A stretch of 16,364 nucleotides of DNA from assembly GCA_031278395.1 (NCBI GenBank), contig JAITKM010000043.1, positions 1-16,364 on the forward strand, in the 5' to 3' direction. The DNA is from Deltaproteobacteria bacterium. GTDB taxonomy: Bacteria > Bdellovibrionota_C > UBA2361 > SZUA-149 > JAITKM01. The notes beneath the pieces are model-generated. The model was given only the letters and a program-made list of their open reading frames with translations, searched no databases and was not told the origin of the DNA. Every line of letters begins with the position of its first letter. The stretch's first letter is position 1. Both the position numbers and the translations under genes were made by a program. Shown piece after piece: positions 9,094 to 15,809 of the stretch.

Positions 9094-10215
9094 TCAAAAA
9101 CCAGAACGAAAAGCGGAAGATACCGGACAAAAGCCGTCTTCTCCTAGCACGGTATTTGCCAAGACTTCCGCTGCTGATTCGTCGCCTGTCTTTGAAACAA
9201 TTCTGGCATTTCTGCCCATCACTTCTAATTTCGATTTATTTTTTATTAAATCTAAAACAATCTTTCTTAATTTTGAACTAAGATGTTGATTCTGTTTTAA
9301 AATAATACAGCCACCAGCGCTTTTTAGATATTGAGCGTTTAAATGTTGATGCCCCTTAGAGATATTTAAGGGAATAAAAATGGCGGGACGTCCAGAGGCG
9401 CTGACTTCTGCTACAGTCATGGCTCCAGCACGACAAATTATTAAGTGCGCTTTTTCATAAAACGGCAAAATTTTATCGATAAAAGCAAACACTTCGCAAT
9501 CATCATAAAGTTCCTTTTTATAATGTCCAACAACTCTACCGTAATCAACTTTGCCAGTTTGGTGAATTAAATGCACATTATTGAATTGAAAATCATTAAC
9601 TAACTCTAAGATCGCAGAATTAACTGAGATAGCGCCTTGACTGCCACCAATCACTAAAATATTGAATTTGTTTTGTTCTGTTGTAAATTTTAAGTCTGGA
9701 ATTTTTTCAAACTCAGTCCGCACAGGATTTGAAATGTAATTAACTTTTTTCTTTGACCAAAAACCAGTAGCATAATGCACAGCAAAAATTTTAGTCACAA
9801 TTAAACTCAACACCTTATTAGCTACACCAACTTGGACATTTTGTTCATGTAAAATTCTAGGGATGCGATATAAAAAACCAGCTACCATTGGAATAAAAGA
9901 GGGGAAACCGCCAAAGCCAATAATAGCTTGAATATTATTTTGCTTAATCAACCGAATTGCTTTCCAAAGAGAAAATGGAAATAGATATATGCCTTTTAAA
10001 AAACCTCGTATTCCTTTGCCGACCAAAGGTACAAAAGGCACGACCGCTAACTCAAATCCATTTTCGTTGAGGATTTTATGTTCTAGCTCATTACCAACCC
10101 CAACAAAAACAACCTTAACTTTTTTTTCTTTTAACTTTTGTGCAACTGCTAAGGCTGGAAATATATGACCACCAGATCCGCCGGCGGCAATCATTATATT
10201 TTGATTTTTTATCAT
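9094..10215 (-). CDS. murG: UDP-GlcNAc--undecaprenyl-pyrophosphoryl-MurNAc-pentapeptide transferase
   Basis: MurG adds GlcNAc to lipid I to make lipid II on the inner face of the cytoplasmic membrane. The 373-aa protein shows the N-terminal GGSGGH loop (12-17), GFGGFPS (100-106), HEQN (123-126), GGSQGA (190-195), CRAGAMTVAE (261-270) and GHQHLNAQ (288-295), all typical GT28-family elements. The last 15-20 residues (GEDGFCPVSSAFRSGF) look unlike a normal MurG end and coincide with a long inverted repeat in the DNA, so the tail may have been shaped by a terminator-like structure. No Shine-Dalgarno precedes ATG 10215. It is the third gene of the mraY-ftsW-murG group, separated from ftsW by 166 bases that include a possible own promoter. 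Confidence 0.95.
   Translation of the reverse strand: MIKNQNIMIAAGGSGGHIFPALAVAQKLKEKKVKVVFVGVGNELEHKILNENGFELAVVPFVPLVGKGIRGFLKGIYLFPFSLWKAIRLIKQNNIQAIIGFGGFPSFIPMVAGFLYRIPRILHEQNVQVGVANKVLSLIVTKIFAVHYATGFWSKKKVNYISNPVRTEFEKIPDLKFTTEQNKFNILVIGGSQGAISVNSAILELVNDFQFNNVHLIHQTGKVDYGRVVGHYKKELYDDCEVFAFIDKILPFYEKAHLIICRAGAMTVAEVSASGRPAIFIPLNISKGHQHLNAQYLKSAGGCIILKQNQHLSSKLRKIVLDLIKNKSKLEVMGRNARIVSKTGDESAAEVLANTVLGEDGFCPVSSAFRSGF
9113..9171 (-). repeat. Long inverted repeat / possible terminator inside the murG 3' end
   Basis: The 13-base arm GCGGAAGATACCG (9113-9125) is complementary to two blocks, CGGTAT (9150-9155) and CTTCCGC (9165-9171), interrupted by a 9-base bulge. On the minus strand the structure is followed by TTTTCGTTCTGGTTTTT. 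It could be an imperfect intrinsic terminator or a 3'-end stabilising element that overlaps the last codons of murG. Its alternative, coding coincidence, is less likely given 13 paired bases. Confidence 0.5.
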
Positions 10216-10266
10216 ATAAATAAATCGAAACTGAACGGTTATTAACTCACGCTAAGCGGACGTTTC

Positions 10267-10293
10267 CCTATAGCAATTTTGTAGAAAAGTCAA
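10267..10293 (-). promoter_or_regulatory. Candidate promoter for murG
   Basis: On the minus strand TTGACT (10288-10293) and TATAGG (10267-10272) are separated by 15 bases, a short spacer, in the 166-base gap between ftsW and murG. Such a gap inside a cell-wall cluster that is otherwise tightly packed supports an internal start site, but the spacing is not ideal. Confidence 0.35.
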
Positions 10294-10381
10294 TAATTTA
10301 ATAGAATTAGCTACTTGTTTTTTTATTAATCGGAGAACGGTAACTTTATAGTATAAGGAAATTGGAGTAGAAGTTGAACAA

Positions 10382-11500
10382 CTACATTTTTGTATATGAC
10401 GACAATTTTAGCAAGATTGCCATCACGATCATATAGACTATCAGCGCTGTTCCGCCATATGAAATAAATGGTAGAACCATACCTTTAGTTGGTAATAAGC
10501 CTAAGACTACTCCCATATTTAAAAATGCCGGGATACTAATTAAGGCGGTGCAGCCAATGGCTAGGCTACAACAAAAAATATTTTCGATATGTTTTTTGGC
10601 GACCTGCAAGCCACGAAAAGTTATTACTCCAAATAAAATTAATACTGTTAACGCGCCCAGCAGTCCAATTTCTTCGCCGATCATGGCATAAATAAAATCA
10701 GTATGCGCTGCAGGTAAAAAAAATAATTTTTGTCTTCCGCCGCCAATACCAGTACCCCAAAAACCTCCAGAGCCAATCGCAATCAAAGATTGTATCAGTT
10801 GATAACCACCTTCAGAAGCAACTTTAAATGGATCTTGAAAAGCAAGAAATCTTTTCATTCTATACGGCGAAAAACTGATAGCTGTAATTAAAAATGCTGA
10901 CCCAAGCAGGAGTAAATATAAAATGTGGCGAAAATTAATAACTGTAAATAATAAACAACTAACAACTATAGCAACTACTACAAAAGAGCCAAGATCGGGT
11001 TGTATTAAATATAACAATCCCACCAAAGCTAAAATCAGAATTGGCGTAACTATACCCGGCACAAAATAAGTCATAATATTTTTATACTTTGAAATATAGT
11101 GCGCAAAAAATACCATCATAAAAATTTTTACAAATTCGCCCGGTTGAACACGAACAAATCCTGTGTCGAGCCAGCGTCTGGCTCCACCAGCTTTTTGTCC
11201 AATGCCAGGTATAGCGACAAAGGTTAAAATAATTATGGAAATAATTAAGAGACTTGGAGCGCATTTATTAATTATTTCTGGTGGAACGCAAAGCATAATA
11301 AAAAATGCCAATAAGCCAACGCCTAACCTGGCTAAGTGATTTGAAATGTAATGTGTGGATTCACCAAACTCTTGCTCTGAAGAAATTGCTGTTGTTGAAT
11401 AAACCATCAGCAAACCAATAGCAATTAAACACAGCATCGAAATCCAAAGCCAAGGATCGCTATTTTTCAAAATTTGAAATGGTTTATTTAAAATTGACAT
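10382..11500 (-). CDS. ftsW: Peptidoglycan glycosyltransferase FtsW (SEDS family)
   Basis: A 372-aa SEDS protein with about 10 membrane segments that polymerises lipid II at the division site with its partner class B PBP. Diagnostic segments are GGARRWLD (105-112), VQPGEFVKI (118-126), IQPDLGS (166-172), PYRMKRFLAFQDPF (212-225), AHTDFIYAMIGEE (265-277, with the presumed catalytic Asp268 in the HTDF element) and the ending TKGMVLPFISYGG (338-350). The AF-QDP segment and the cell-wall gene context favour FtsW over RodA. It lies 20 bases downstream of mraY on the same strand, with no murD between them. ATG 11500 has no clear Shine-Dalgarno. Confidence 0.93.
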   Translation of the reverse strand: MSILNKPFQILKNSDPWLWISMLCLIAIGLLMVYSTTAISSEQEFGESTHYISNHLARLGVGLLAFFIMLCVPPEIINKCAPSLLIISIIILTFVAIPGIGQKAGGARRWLDTGFVRVQPGEFVKIFMMVFFAHYISKYKNIMTYFVPGIVTPILILALVGLLYLIQPDLGSFVVVAIVVSCLLFTVINFRHILYLLLLGSAFLITAISFSPYRMKRFLAFQDPFKVASEGGYQLIQSLIAIGSGGFWGTGIGGGRQKLFFLPAAHTDFIYAMIGEEIGLLGALTVLILFGVITFRGLQVAKKHIENIFCCSLAIGCTALISIPAFLNMGVVLGLLPTKGMVLPFISYGGTALIVYMIVMAILLKLSSYTKM

Positions 11501-11520
11501 GATTATTTAAAATGCGTTTC

Positions 11521-12597
11521 TTATCTTAATTTTAAAGTTGATAAAGCTAACAGCGCTAACAAAAAAGAAATAATCCAGGTGCGCACAATAATTTTTGTTT
11601 CAGCTATGCCACTTAATTCAAAGTGATGATGTAGTGGCGCCATTTTAAAAACTCGTCTACCAGTTTTTTTTAAGAAAAATAACTGTAACATCACTGATAA
11701 GGCTTCAACTACAAAAACTCCTCCTGCAACGATTAGCAAAATTTCCTGTTGGGTTATGACTGCCAGCATACCTAAGGCGCCACCTAAAGCTAAGGAGCCG
11801 ACGTCGCCCATAAATACTTGAGCCGGGTAACTATTAAACCACAAAAAACCTAAGCCACCTGCAATAATAGCTCCCGCGAAAATAGCTAATTCGCCAATTC
11901 CATAGATATATGGAATTTGTAAATATTCTGCGGTCTTTGCGTTTCCTGTAACATAGGCGAAAATTCCATATGTTAGCGCGACAGTGATAATTGGTCCGAC
12001 AACTAAACCATCCAGCCCATCAGTTAAATTCACTGCATTTGAACAGCCTACAATAACTAGCACGGTAAAGGGGATAAATAACCACCACGGCAGAGTTAAA
12101 GTTGCAGTTTTAAAAAATGGAATGACAATCGTCGTTGGAAAACCTATTGCCAGCAACGCGACAATAAAGATGGTTGCTAGTAAGAATTGCCAAAACAATT
12201 TTGTTTTAGCATTTATGCCGTCAGTGTTTTTTTTAACAACTTTTAAATAGTCGTCAATAAAACCAATCGTAGCATATGAGAAGGTAAGGCCTGTCATGAT
12301 CCAAATGTAGGGGTTTTGTAAGTCGGCAAATAGTAATAAACCAATAATCGAAACCGCGACAAAAATCACACCGCCCATAGTTGGAGTGCCTTGTTTAGCT
12401 AAATGCGTTTGGGGTCCGCAATCTCTAATTGGTTGGGTCATATGTTTAGATTTAACCCAGCGAATAAATTTAGGTTGTGCCCAGATAGCTATAATGAAAG
12501 CTATGATAAACGCTACAAAGGTTCGAAAGGTGATATACCTTAACACATTGAAAGCATTAATATACTCTTGGAGAGAGGAGAGAAGATGATATAACAT
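11521..12597 (-). CDS. mraY: Phospho-N-acetylmuramoyl-pentapeptide-transferase
   Basis: MraY transfers phospho-MurNAc-pentapeptide onto undecaprenyl phosphate, producing lipid I in the inner membrane. The 358-aa, roughly 10-TM protein has the expected length and motifs: QPIRDCGPQTHLAKQGTPTMGG (55-76), the catalytic/Mg-binding IDDY (D115, D116), NAVNLTDGLDG (187-197), VFMGDVGS with D265, and PLHHHFE (321-327). It heads the mraY-ftsW-murG series. Upstream, a strong intrinsic terminator ends only 24 bases before the ATG, so mraY needs either a promoter inside that short gap or read-through of the terminator. No Shine-Dalgarno is seen; the start is preceded by a T-run and GAC. Confidence 0.96.
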   Translation of the reverse strand: MLYHLLSSLQEYINAFNVLRYITFRTFVAFIIAFIIAIWAQPKFIRWVKSKHMTQPIRDCGPQTHLAKQGTPTMGGVIFVAVSIIGLLLFADLQNPYIWIMTGLTFSYATIGFIDDYLKVVKKNTDGINAKTKLFWQFLLATIFIVALLAIGFPTTIVIPFFKTATLTLPWWLFIPFTVLVIVGCSNAVNLTDGLDGLVVGPIITVALTYGIFAYVTGNAKTAEYLQIPYIYGIGELAIFAGAIIAGGLGFLWFNSYPAQVFMGDVGSLALGGALGMLAVITQQEILLIVAGGVFVVEALSVMLQLFFLKKTGRRVFKMAPLHHHFELSGIAETKIIVRTWIISFLLALLALSTLKLR

Positions 12598-12620
12598 GTC
12601 AAAAAAATAATTTAATCAAT

Positions 12621-12662
12621 AAAAAAAGCGTAACTGGCTTAGCATCTCAAGCCTTATTACGC
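12621..12662 (-). terminator. Intrinsic terminator of the four-cysteine protein gene
   Basis: On the minus strand an outer stem (GCGTAA at 12657-12662, i.e. complement of TTACGC, with its partner at 12628-12633) and an inner stem (GGCTT/AAGCC at 12636-12640 and 12649-12653) are followed directly by seven T (plus-strand A-run 12621-12627). This is a textbook intrinsic terminator 42 bases after the stop codon of the small gene at 12704. Because it stands immediately upstream of mraY it might also act as an attenuator. Confidence 0.82.
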
Positions 12663-12703
12663 ATCAGTTTTTATTAATTAAAATTATTTTTTTATTTGGC
12701 TGG

Positions 12704-12898
12704 TTAGACCTTTTGTTGAACCTTACGACCGTAAGTAACTTCACCCTTGTCGATTCTTAATGAAAAACCACAATTAGGATTAGTACAAACCCAAGCTTTA
12801 TATTTAACCGTCGCACCGTCCTGACCGTAATCAGAAAGTGGAATTAAAACCCCGTTACTACAATTTTGACACTTTGGAAAAGAACTTTTATCCTCCAT
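12704..12898 (-). CDS. Small four-cysteine (zinc-ribbon-like) protein
   Basis: A 64-aa protein with CQNC (Cys10, Cys13) and CTNPNC (Cys37, Cys42), a C-X2-C/C-X4-C arrangement consistent with one zinc-binding ribbon, similar in layout to small rubredoxin-like or topoisomerase-type zinc modules. The rest is polar, with a basic C-terminus (YGRKVQQKV). I do not recognise a named family; a nucleic-acid or protein-binding role is inference. GGAG stands 11 bases before ATG 12898, a long but possible spacing. It has its own terminator downstream and a 348-base divergent spacer upstream, so it is probably a single-gene unit. Confidence 0.75.
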   Translation of the reverse strand: MEDKSSFPKCQNCSNGVLIPLSDYGQDGATVKYKAWVCTNPNCGFSLRIDKGEVTYGRKVQQKV

Positions 12899-12963
12899 TA
12901 CTTCACCATCTCCATATATAAATACTAATAAGTTAATAAATATAAGTTTAAACTTCTAAATTT

Positions 12964-13014
12964 TTTAGCTGGTTACTATTGCCCCAAAAAACAGCACAAT
13001 AGTAACCAGCTAAA
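12964..13014. repeat. Perfect 18-bp inverted repeat with 15-nt loop
   Basis: Arms TTTAGCTGGTTACTATTG (12964-12981) and CAATAGTAACCAGCTAAA (12997-13014) are perfectly complementary. The loop is CCCCAAAAAACAGCA. No T-run follows on either strand, so it is not a standard terminator. The loop string CCCCAAAAAA and the arm's GTAACC recall the 19-bp repeat found at 13649-13746 and 16282-16364. It may be a palindromic interspersed repeat, a protein-binding operator or a structured RNA leader. Confidence 0.85.
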
Positions 13015-13234
13015 CGTTCGCACTTTTTAATATAAATCGCTATAAAAGACAACATCTTCGATAAGTTATTAAAATTTTGTCATAATTTTATCACAAATGT
13101 TATGTGAATTTATTAAATTTGTAATATTTATTTAAGCATTAAAGATATGGTTATATATTGACGATATATTTACTGTAAGAATTTCAAATTATTTAATATC
13201 TTGAAAATACTTATGTTTTACAAACTAAACTTAT

Positions 13235-13239
13235 GGAGG
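13235..13239 (+). promoter_or_regulatory. Strong Shine-Dalgarno of the 96-aa lipoprotein
   Basis: GGAGG lies 7 bases before ATG 13247. It is the strongest ribosome binding site in the window and fixes the start of this small gene, whereas most neighbours have none. Confidence 0.85.
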
Positions 13240-13246
13240 TTTTGAT

Positions 13247-13537
13247 ATGTTTAGGAAAATTTCAATAGTATTTTGCTGTATTTTTGTTGTTCAAATACTT
13301 ACAAGTTGTACGCCTACTGGCAAAGTAGGTCAAGATGTTTATCAAATTGCTGATAAAAATGACATTATTAATTATGAGACTTTGTTAGCAATGAAAGAAA
13401 AATCTAATTCAAAAGTGGTAGCTAAGCAATCTAATCGTATTTTAGTAGCTAAGAATACGCTTGTTGTTGATATTGGTTATAGTAGAGGGGAGAAAAGCAC
13501 TTTTGGATTTATTAAGAATATCTATAAGTTTTGGTAA
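13247..13537 (+). CDS. Small putative lipoprotein, unknown function
   Basis: A 96-aa protein with a lipoprotein signal: MFRK, a hydrophobic core (ISIVFCCIFVVQI) and lipobox LTSC with Cys21. The mature part of about 76 residues is polar and lysine-rich, with no domain I recognise; its end (STFGFIKNIYKFW) is aromatic. A near-ideal GGAGG at 13235 supports real and possibly strong translation. It stands alone between the divergent spacer and the repeat array and has no visible terminator. Short orphan lipoproteins of this type are often lineage-specific. Confidence 0.75.
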   Translation: MFRKISIVFCCIFVVQILTSCTPTGKVGQDVYQIADKNDIINYETLLAMKEKSNSKVVAKQSNRILVAKNTLVVDIGYSRGEKSTFGFIKNIYKFW

Positions 13538-13648
13538 TTTCAGTCTTCGATAATATCACTAGGATAATGAATTAACTCATACTTTTTTTACCTACGAATT
13601 TTTTTTTTTTTCGTAATAATTCCGTGGACACCACAATATATAAATAAA
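13538..13648. other. Spacer with poly-T tract
   Basis: Short non-coding stretch after the lipoprotein gene. TACGAA (13593-13598) and TTCGTA (13610-13615) flank a loop of eleven T, forming a weak hairpin. No terminator of the usual shape is present. Confidence 0.35.
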
Positions 13649-13746
13649 GTAACCCTATACCAAAAAAGAAAAAAAGAACCCCATACCAAAAAAGTAGACC
13701 CAAAAAAGTAACCCCATACCAAAAAAGTAACCAAAAAAAGTAGAAG
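13649..13746 (+). repeat. Imperfect 19-bp A/C-rich repeat array
   Basis: The unit GTAACCCCATACCAAAAAA occurs exactly at 13708-13726, with close variants starting at 13649 (GTAACCCTATACC...), 13677 (GAACCCCATACC...), 13694 (GTAGACCC...) and 13727 (GTAACC...). Units are truncated and separated by A-runs, giving an irregular array of about five copies just upstream of tRNA-Glu. An inverted copy of the exact unit lies at 16319-16337. Minus-strand translations give repeated peptides such as LFWYGVTF, which are artefacts of the repeat. Confidence 0.8.
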
Positions 13747-13791
13747 TATTGCATTATTAAATAAAATCAGATACAAGCCTGCGTCCCAAAT

Positions 13792-13869
<78 letters not shown>

Positions 13870-14015
13870 ATTCCAAATCATCTATTTATTATTTTTATTA
13901 TTAATTTACTAGAATCCTGTGTAATTAAAGGGAAAATGAGAACTTGCCGATTATGATAATTATAGTTTGTATGTAAATATTCTCAGATGGATATAAAACT
14001 TCCACCTTTATTTTT

Positions 14016-15428
14016 ATGAATAACTCGAAAGATTTAGAAATTGCTGAAATCCAGAACTTGTTGTCTTGCGAAGATTTACAACCCGGAACCTTACTCCACG
14101 AGCGCTACCTGATCAAAAGAAGGTTAGGTCTCGGCGGCATGGCAACTGTTTATTTAGCAGAAGATAAGTTTCAAGATTCGATGTTAGTTGCTCTTAAAGT
14201 TTTAAAAAGGGAGTTTACTAAAGACAAAGTTTATGTCGAACGCTTCTGCAGCGAAGTTATTATCTTAAGCAAACTCAATCATCCAAATGTTATTAAATTC
14301 TATGACGCTGGTCGCGATGACAAAACATGGTTTGTTTATTATGTAATGGAATATGTAGACGGTGAATCATTGTTTGATATCTTGCAAAGAAAAACTTTTT
14401 CTAGTCGAGAAATTACAAAAATTATTTTAGGAATCTGCGACGGATTAAGCGTTATTCATCGTGGACAGTTTATTCATCGCGATATTAAGCCTGAAAATAT
14501 ACTAATTGATACTACTGGTGTTATTAAAATTAGCGATTTTGGCGTAACTTTAGATGTTACAGTTTCAAGGCGCTTGACCACAAAATTACAAAAGGTTGGT
14601 TCCATGAATTATATGGCGCCCGAAATGTGGGTTGGGGACAAAATAGGTAAAACTGTTGATTTATATGCCTTAGGCGTTATTCTTTACCAATTAGTAGTTA
14701 GAGAATTGCCTTTTAAGGGAGTAACCGTAAAAGAAATTATGGAGCAACATCTTGAGGAAAAGGTTAACTTTCCTGCTGAAGTAGAAGTTGCGGATTGGTT
14801 AAAACAGTTAATTATAAAATTGCTCGAAAAAGACCCTAATAAACGAATGCAGTCTGCTGACGATGTTATCTATTTTATGCTCGATCACGCCGAAGATGAT
14901 GTAACATCAAAAGACATTACTAAGGGCAATGGGAAACTTCAGGAACAAAATACAAAAACAGAATCCAATTCAAAAAATCATACCCTCTGTTTTAGAGCTA
15001 CTAGAAATATTGACGTAGAAGAGTTAGGTTTAGATGCTCAGGCTAGACGCTCTAGTGTGGTAATTAAATTACCAATGCCCAGAGAACAGACTTTCACGAT
15101 AGAAATTGAGAAACCCTCCATGGATTTCTTATTTTTGGGTTTCTTCTTGATTTCGTTATTAACCATGGACGGAATTTTAACTGCTTTAGGCATCAGCGAC
15201 AGTAGTATCCATTTAGAAGCTAATCCATTTGTAGCTTATTTAATGAAAATCTTTGGGAAAAATTTAGCCTTAGTTATGACTAAATTGGTGGCTATTCTGT
15301 TTGTGGCATTTATAACTGTTTTAGCTAAACGTCAGAAGTGGATTAAAAATATAATTGCGGCTTTATCTTGTGTATATTTTATAGCGGCAATTATTCCATG
15401 GGTGTTTGTGCTAAGTTATTATAAGTAG
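14016..15428 (+). CDS. Ser/Thr protein kinase with C-terminal DUF5658-like membrane domain
   Basis: A 470-aa Hanks-type kinase. The catalytic domain (about 31-290) has the glycine loop LGLGGMATVYLA (37-48), ATP-binding Lys61 in VALKVLK, Glu80 in the C-helix, HRDIKPEN (154-161, catalytic Asp156), DFG (174-176) and MAPE (200-203), so it should be active. A polar linker (about 291-365, QEQNTKTESNSK) follows. The C-terminus (370-470) has about three membrane segments with the pattern LLTMDGILTALG...HLEANPFVAYLM (E401-N403-P404), which matches DUF5658 as I know it. Bacterial kinases usually end in one TM plus PASTA or other sensor domains, so a polytopic DUF5658 tail is unusual. No Shine-Dalgarno is seen at ATG 14016. 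The next gene follows closely, suggesting an operon. Confidence 0.9.
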   Translation: MNNSKDLEIAEIQNLLSCEDLQPGTLLHERYLIKRRLGLGGMATVYLAEDKFQDSMLVALKVLKREFTKDKVYVERFCSEVIILSKLNHPNVIKFYDAGRDDKTWFVYYVMEYVDGESLFDILQRKTFSSREITKIILGICDGLSVIHRGQFIHRDIKPENILIDTTGVIKISDFGVTLDVTVSRRLTTKLQKVGSMNYMAPEMWVGDKIGKTVDLYALGVILYQLVVRELPFKGVTVKEIMEQHLEEKVNFPAEVEVADWLKQLIIKLLEKDPNKRMQSADDVIYFMLDHAEDDVTSKDITKGNGKLQEQNTKTESNSKNHTLCFRATRNIDVEELGLDAQARRSSVVIKLPMPREQTFTIEIEKPSMDFLFLGFFLISLLTMDGILTALGISDSSIHLEANPFVAYLMKIFGKNLALVMTKLVAILFVAFITVLAKRQKWIKNIIAALSCVYFIAAIIPWVFVLSYYK

Positions 15429-15503
15429 GGGGTGAGTGCAAAATTCGCTGCGTTGAATTTTGCATTGTCTCCAATGTTGTACGCATTATTTTTTGATATA
15501 TTT

Positions 15504-15809
15504 ATGAATTACGAATCAATCAAAAAAGCGGTAGCCCTACGATACGATATGCAGGGAGTAGCGCCTAAAGTAGTGGCGATTGGAGCTGGCGACCTGGCAC
15601 GACGAATATTAGAATTAGCAGCAGAAAATAATATTCCAGTACAGAGGAATAATAGTTTAATTGATGTCTTGTGTAAGTTGAAAATTAATCAAAATATCCC
15701 GCATGAAACTTTCAAAGTTGTGGCGGAAATTTTTGCTTTTTTGTTCAAGACTGACTTACTTTGGAAAGAGAAACAATTAAAAAAGGTAGAAAATAATGAC
15801 ATATTATAA
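15504..15809 (+). CDS. Stand-alone FlhB/EscU C-terminal-domain protein
   Basis: A 101-aa protein consisting only of the cytoplasmic FlhB/YscU/HrcU domain: AVALRYD, then APKVVAIGAGDLARRILELAAENNIPVQ, ending IPHETFKVVAEIFAFLFK. In full-length FlhB this domain follows the NPTH autocleavage site and controls substrate switching in the flagellar/type III export apparatus; here the NPTH and all membrane helices are missing. Free-standing homologues (YlqH/FhlX type) are known in flagellated bacteria, but their role is unclear. A GTG at 15432, three bases after the kinase stop, would add 24 hydrophobic residues; ATG 15504 gives the usual short form and is preferred. It overlaps the next gene by 14 bases. 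Confidence 0.82.
   Translation: MNYESIKKAVALRYDMQGVAPKVVAIGAGDLARRILELAAENNIPVQRNNSLIDVLCKLKINQNIPHETFKVVAEIFAFLFKTDLLWKEKQLKKVENNDIL

Larger units (their letters stand above)
12899..13246. other. Divergent AT-rich intergenic region
   Basis: This 348-base spacer separates the leftward four-cysteine gene from the rightward lipoprotein gene and should hold both promoters. Apart from the perfect hairpin at 12964-13014 it is very AT-rich (13015-13234) and codes for nothing recognisable. A TTGACG at about 13158 and a TTGTCA at about 13077 are possible -35 elements for the lipoprotein gene, but neither has a good -10 at the right distance. Confidence 0.5.

Noticed and set aside
13091-13107. TCACA-N7-TGTGA inverted repeat as a regulator site
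   Set aside because: The arms are in the opposite order to a CRP-type site, only 5 bases long, and expected by chance in a long AT-rich spacer.
13649-13746. CRISPR array
   Set aside because: Repeats are short, variable and nearly contiguous, without unique spacers or cas genes nearby.
15432-15503. Longer FlhB-like protein from GTG 15432
   Set aside because: The added 24 residues do not resemble the FlhB linker or NPTH region; the AGGGG before the GTG leaves no spacing. Kept as an alternative only.
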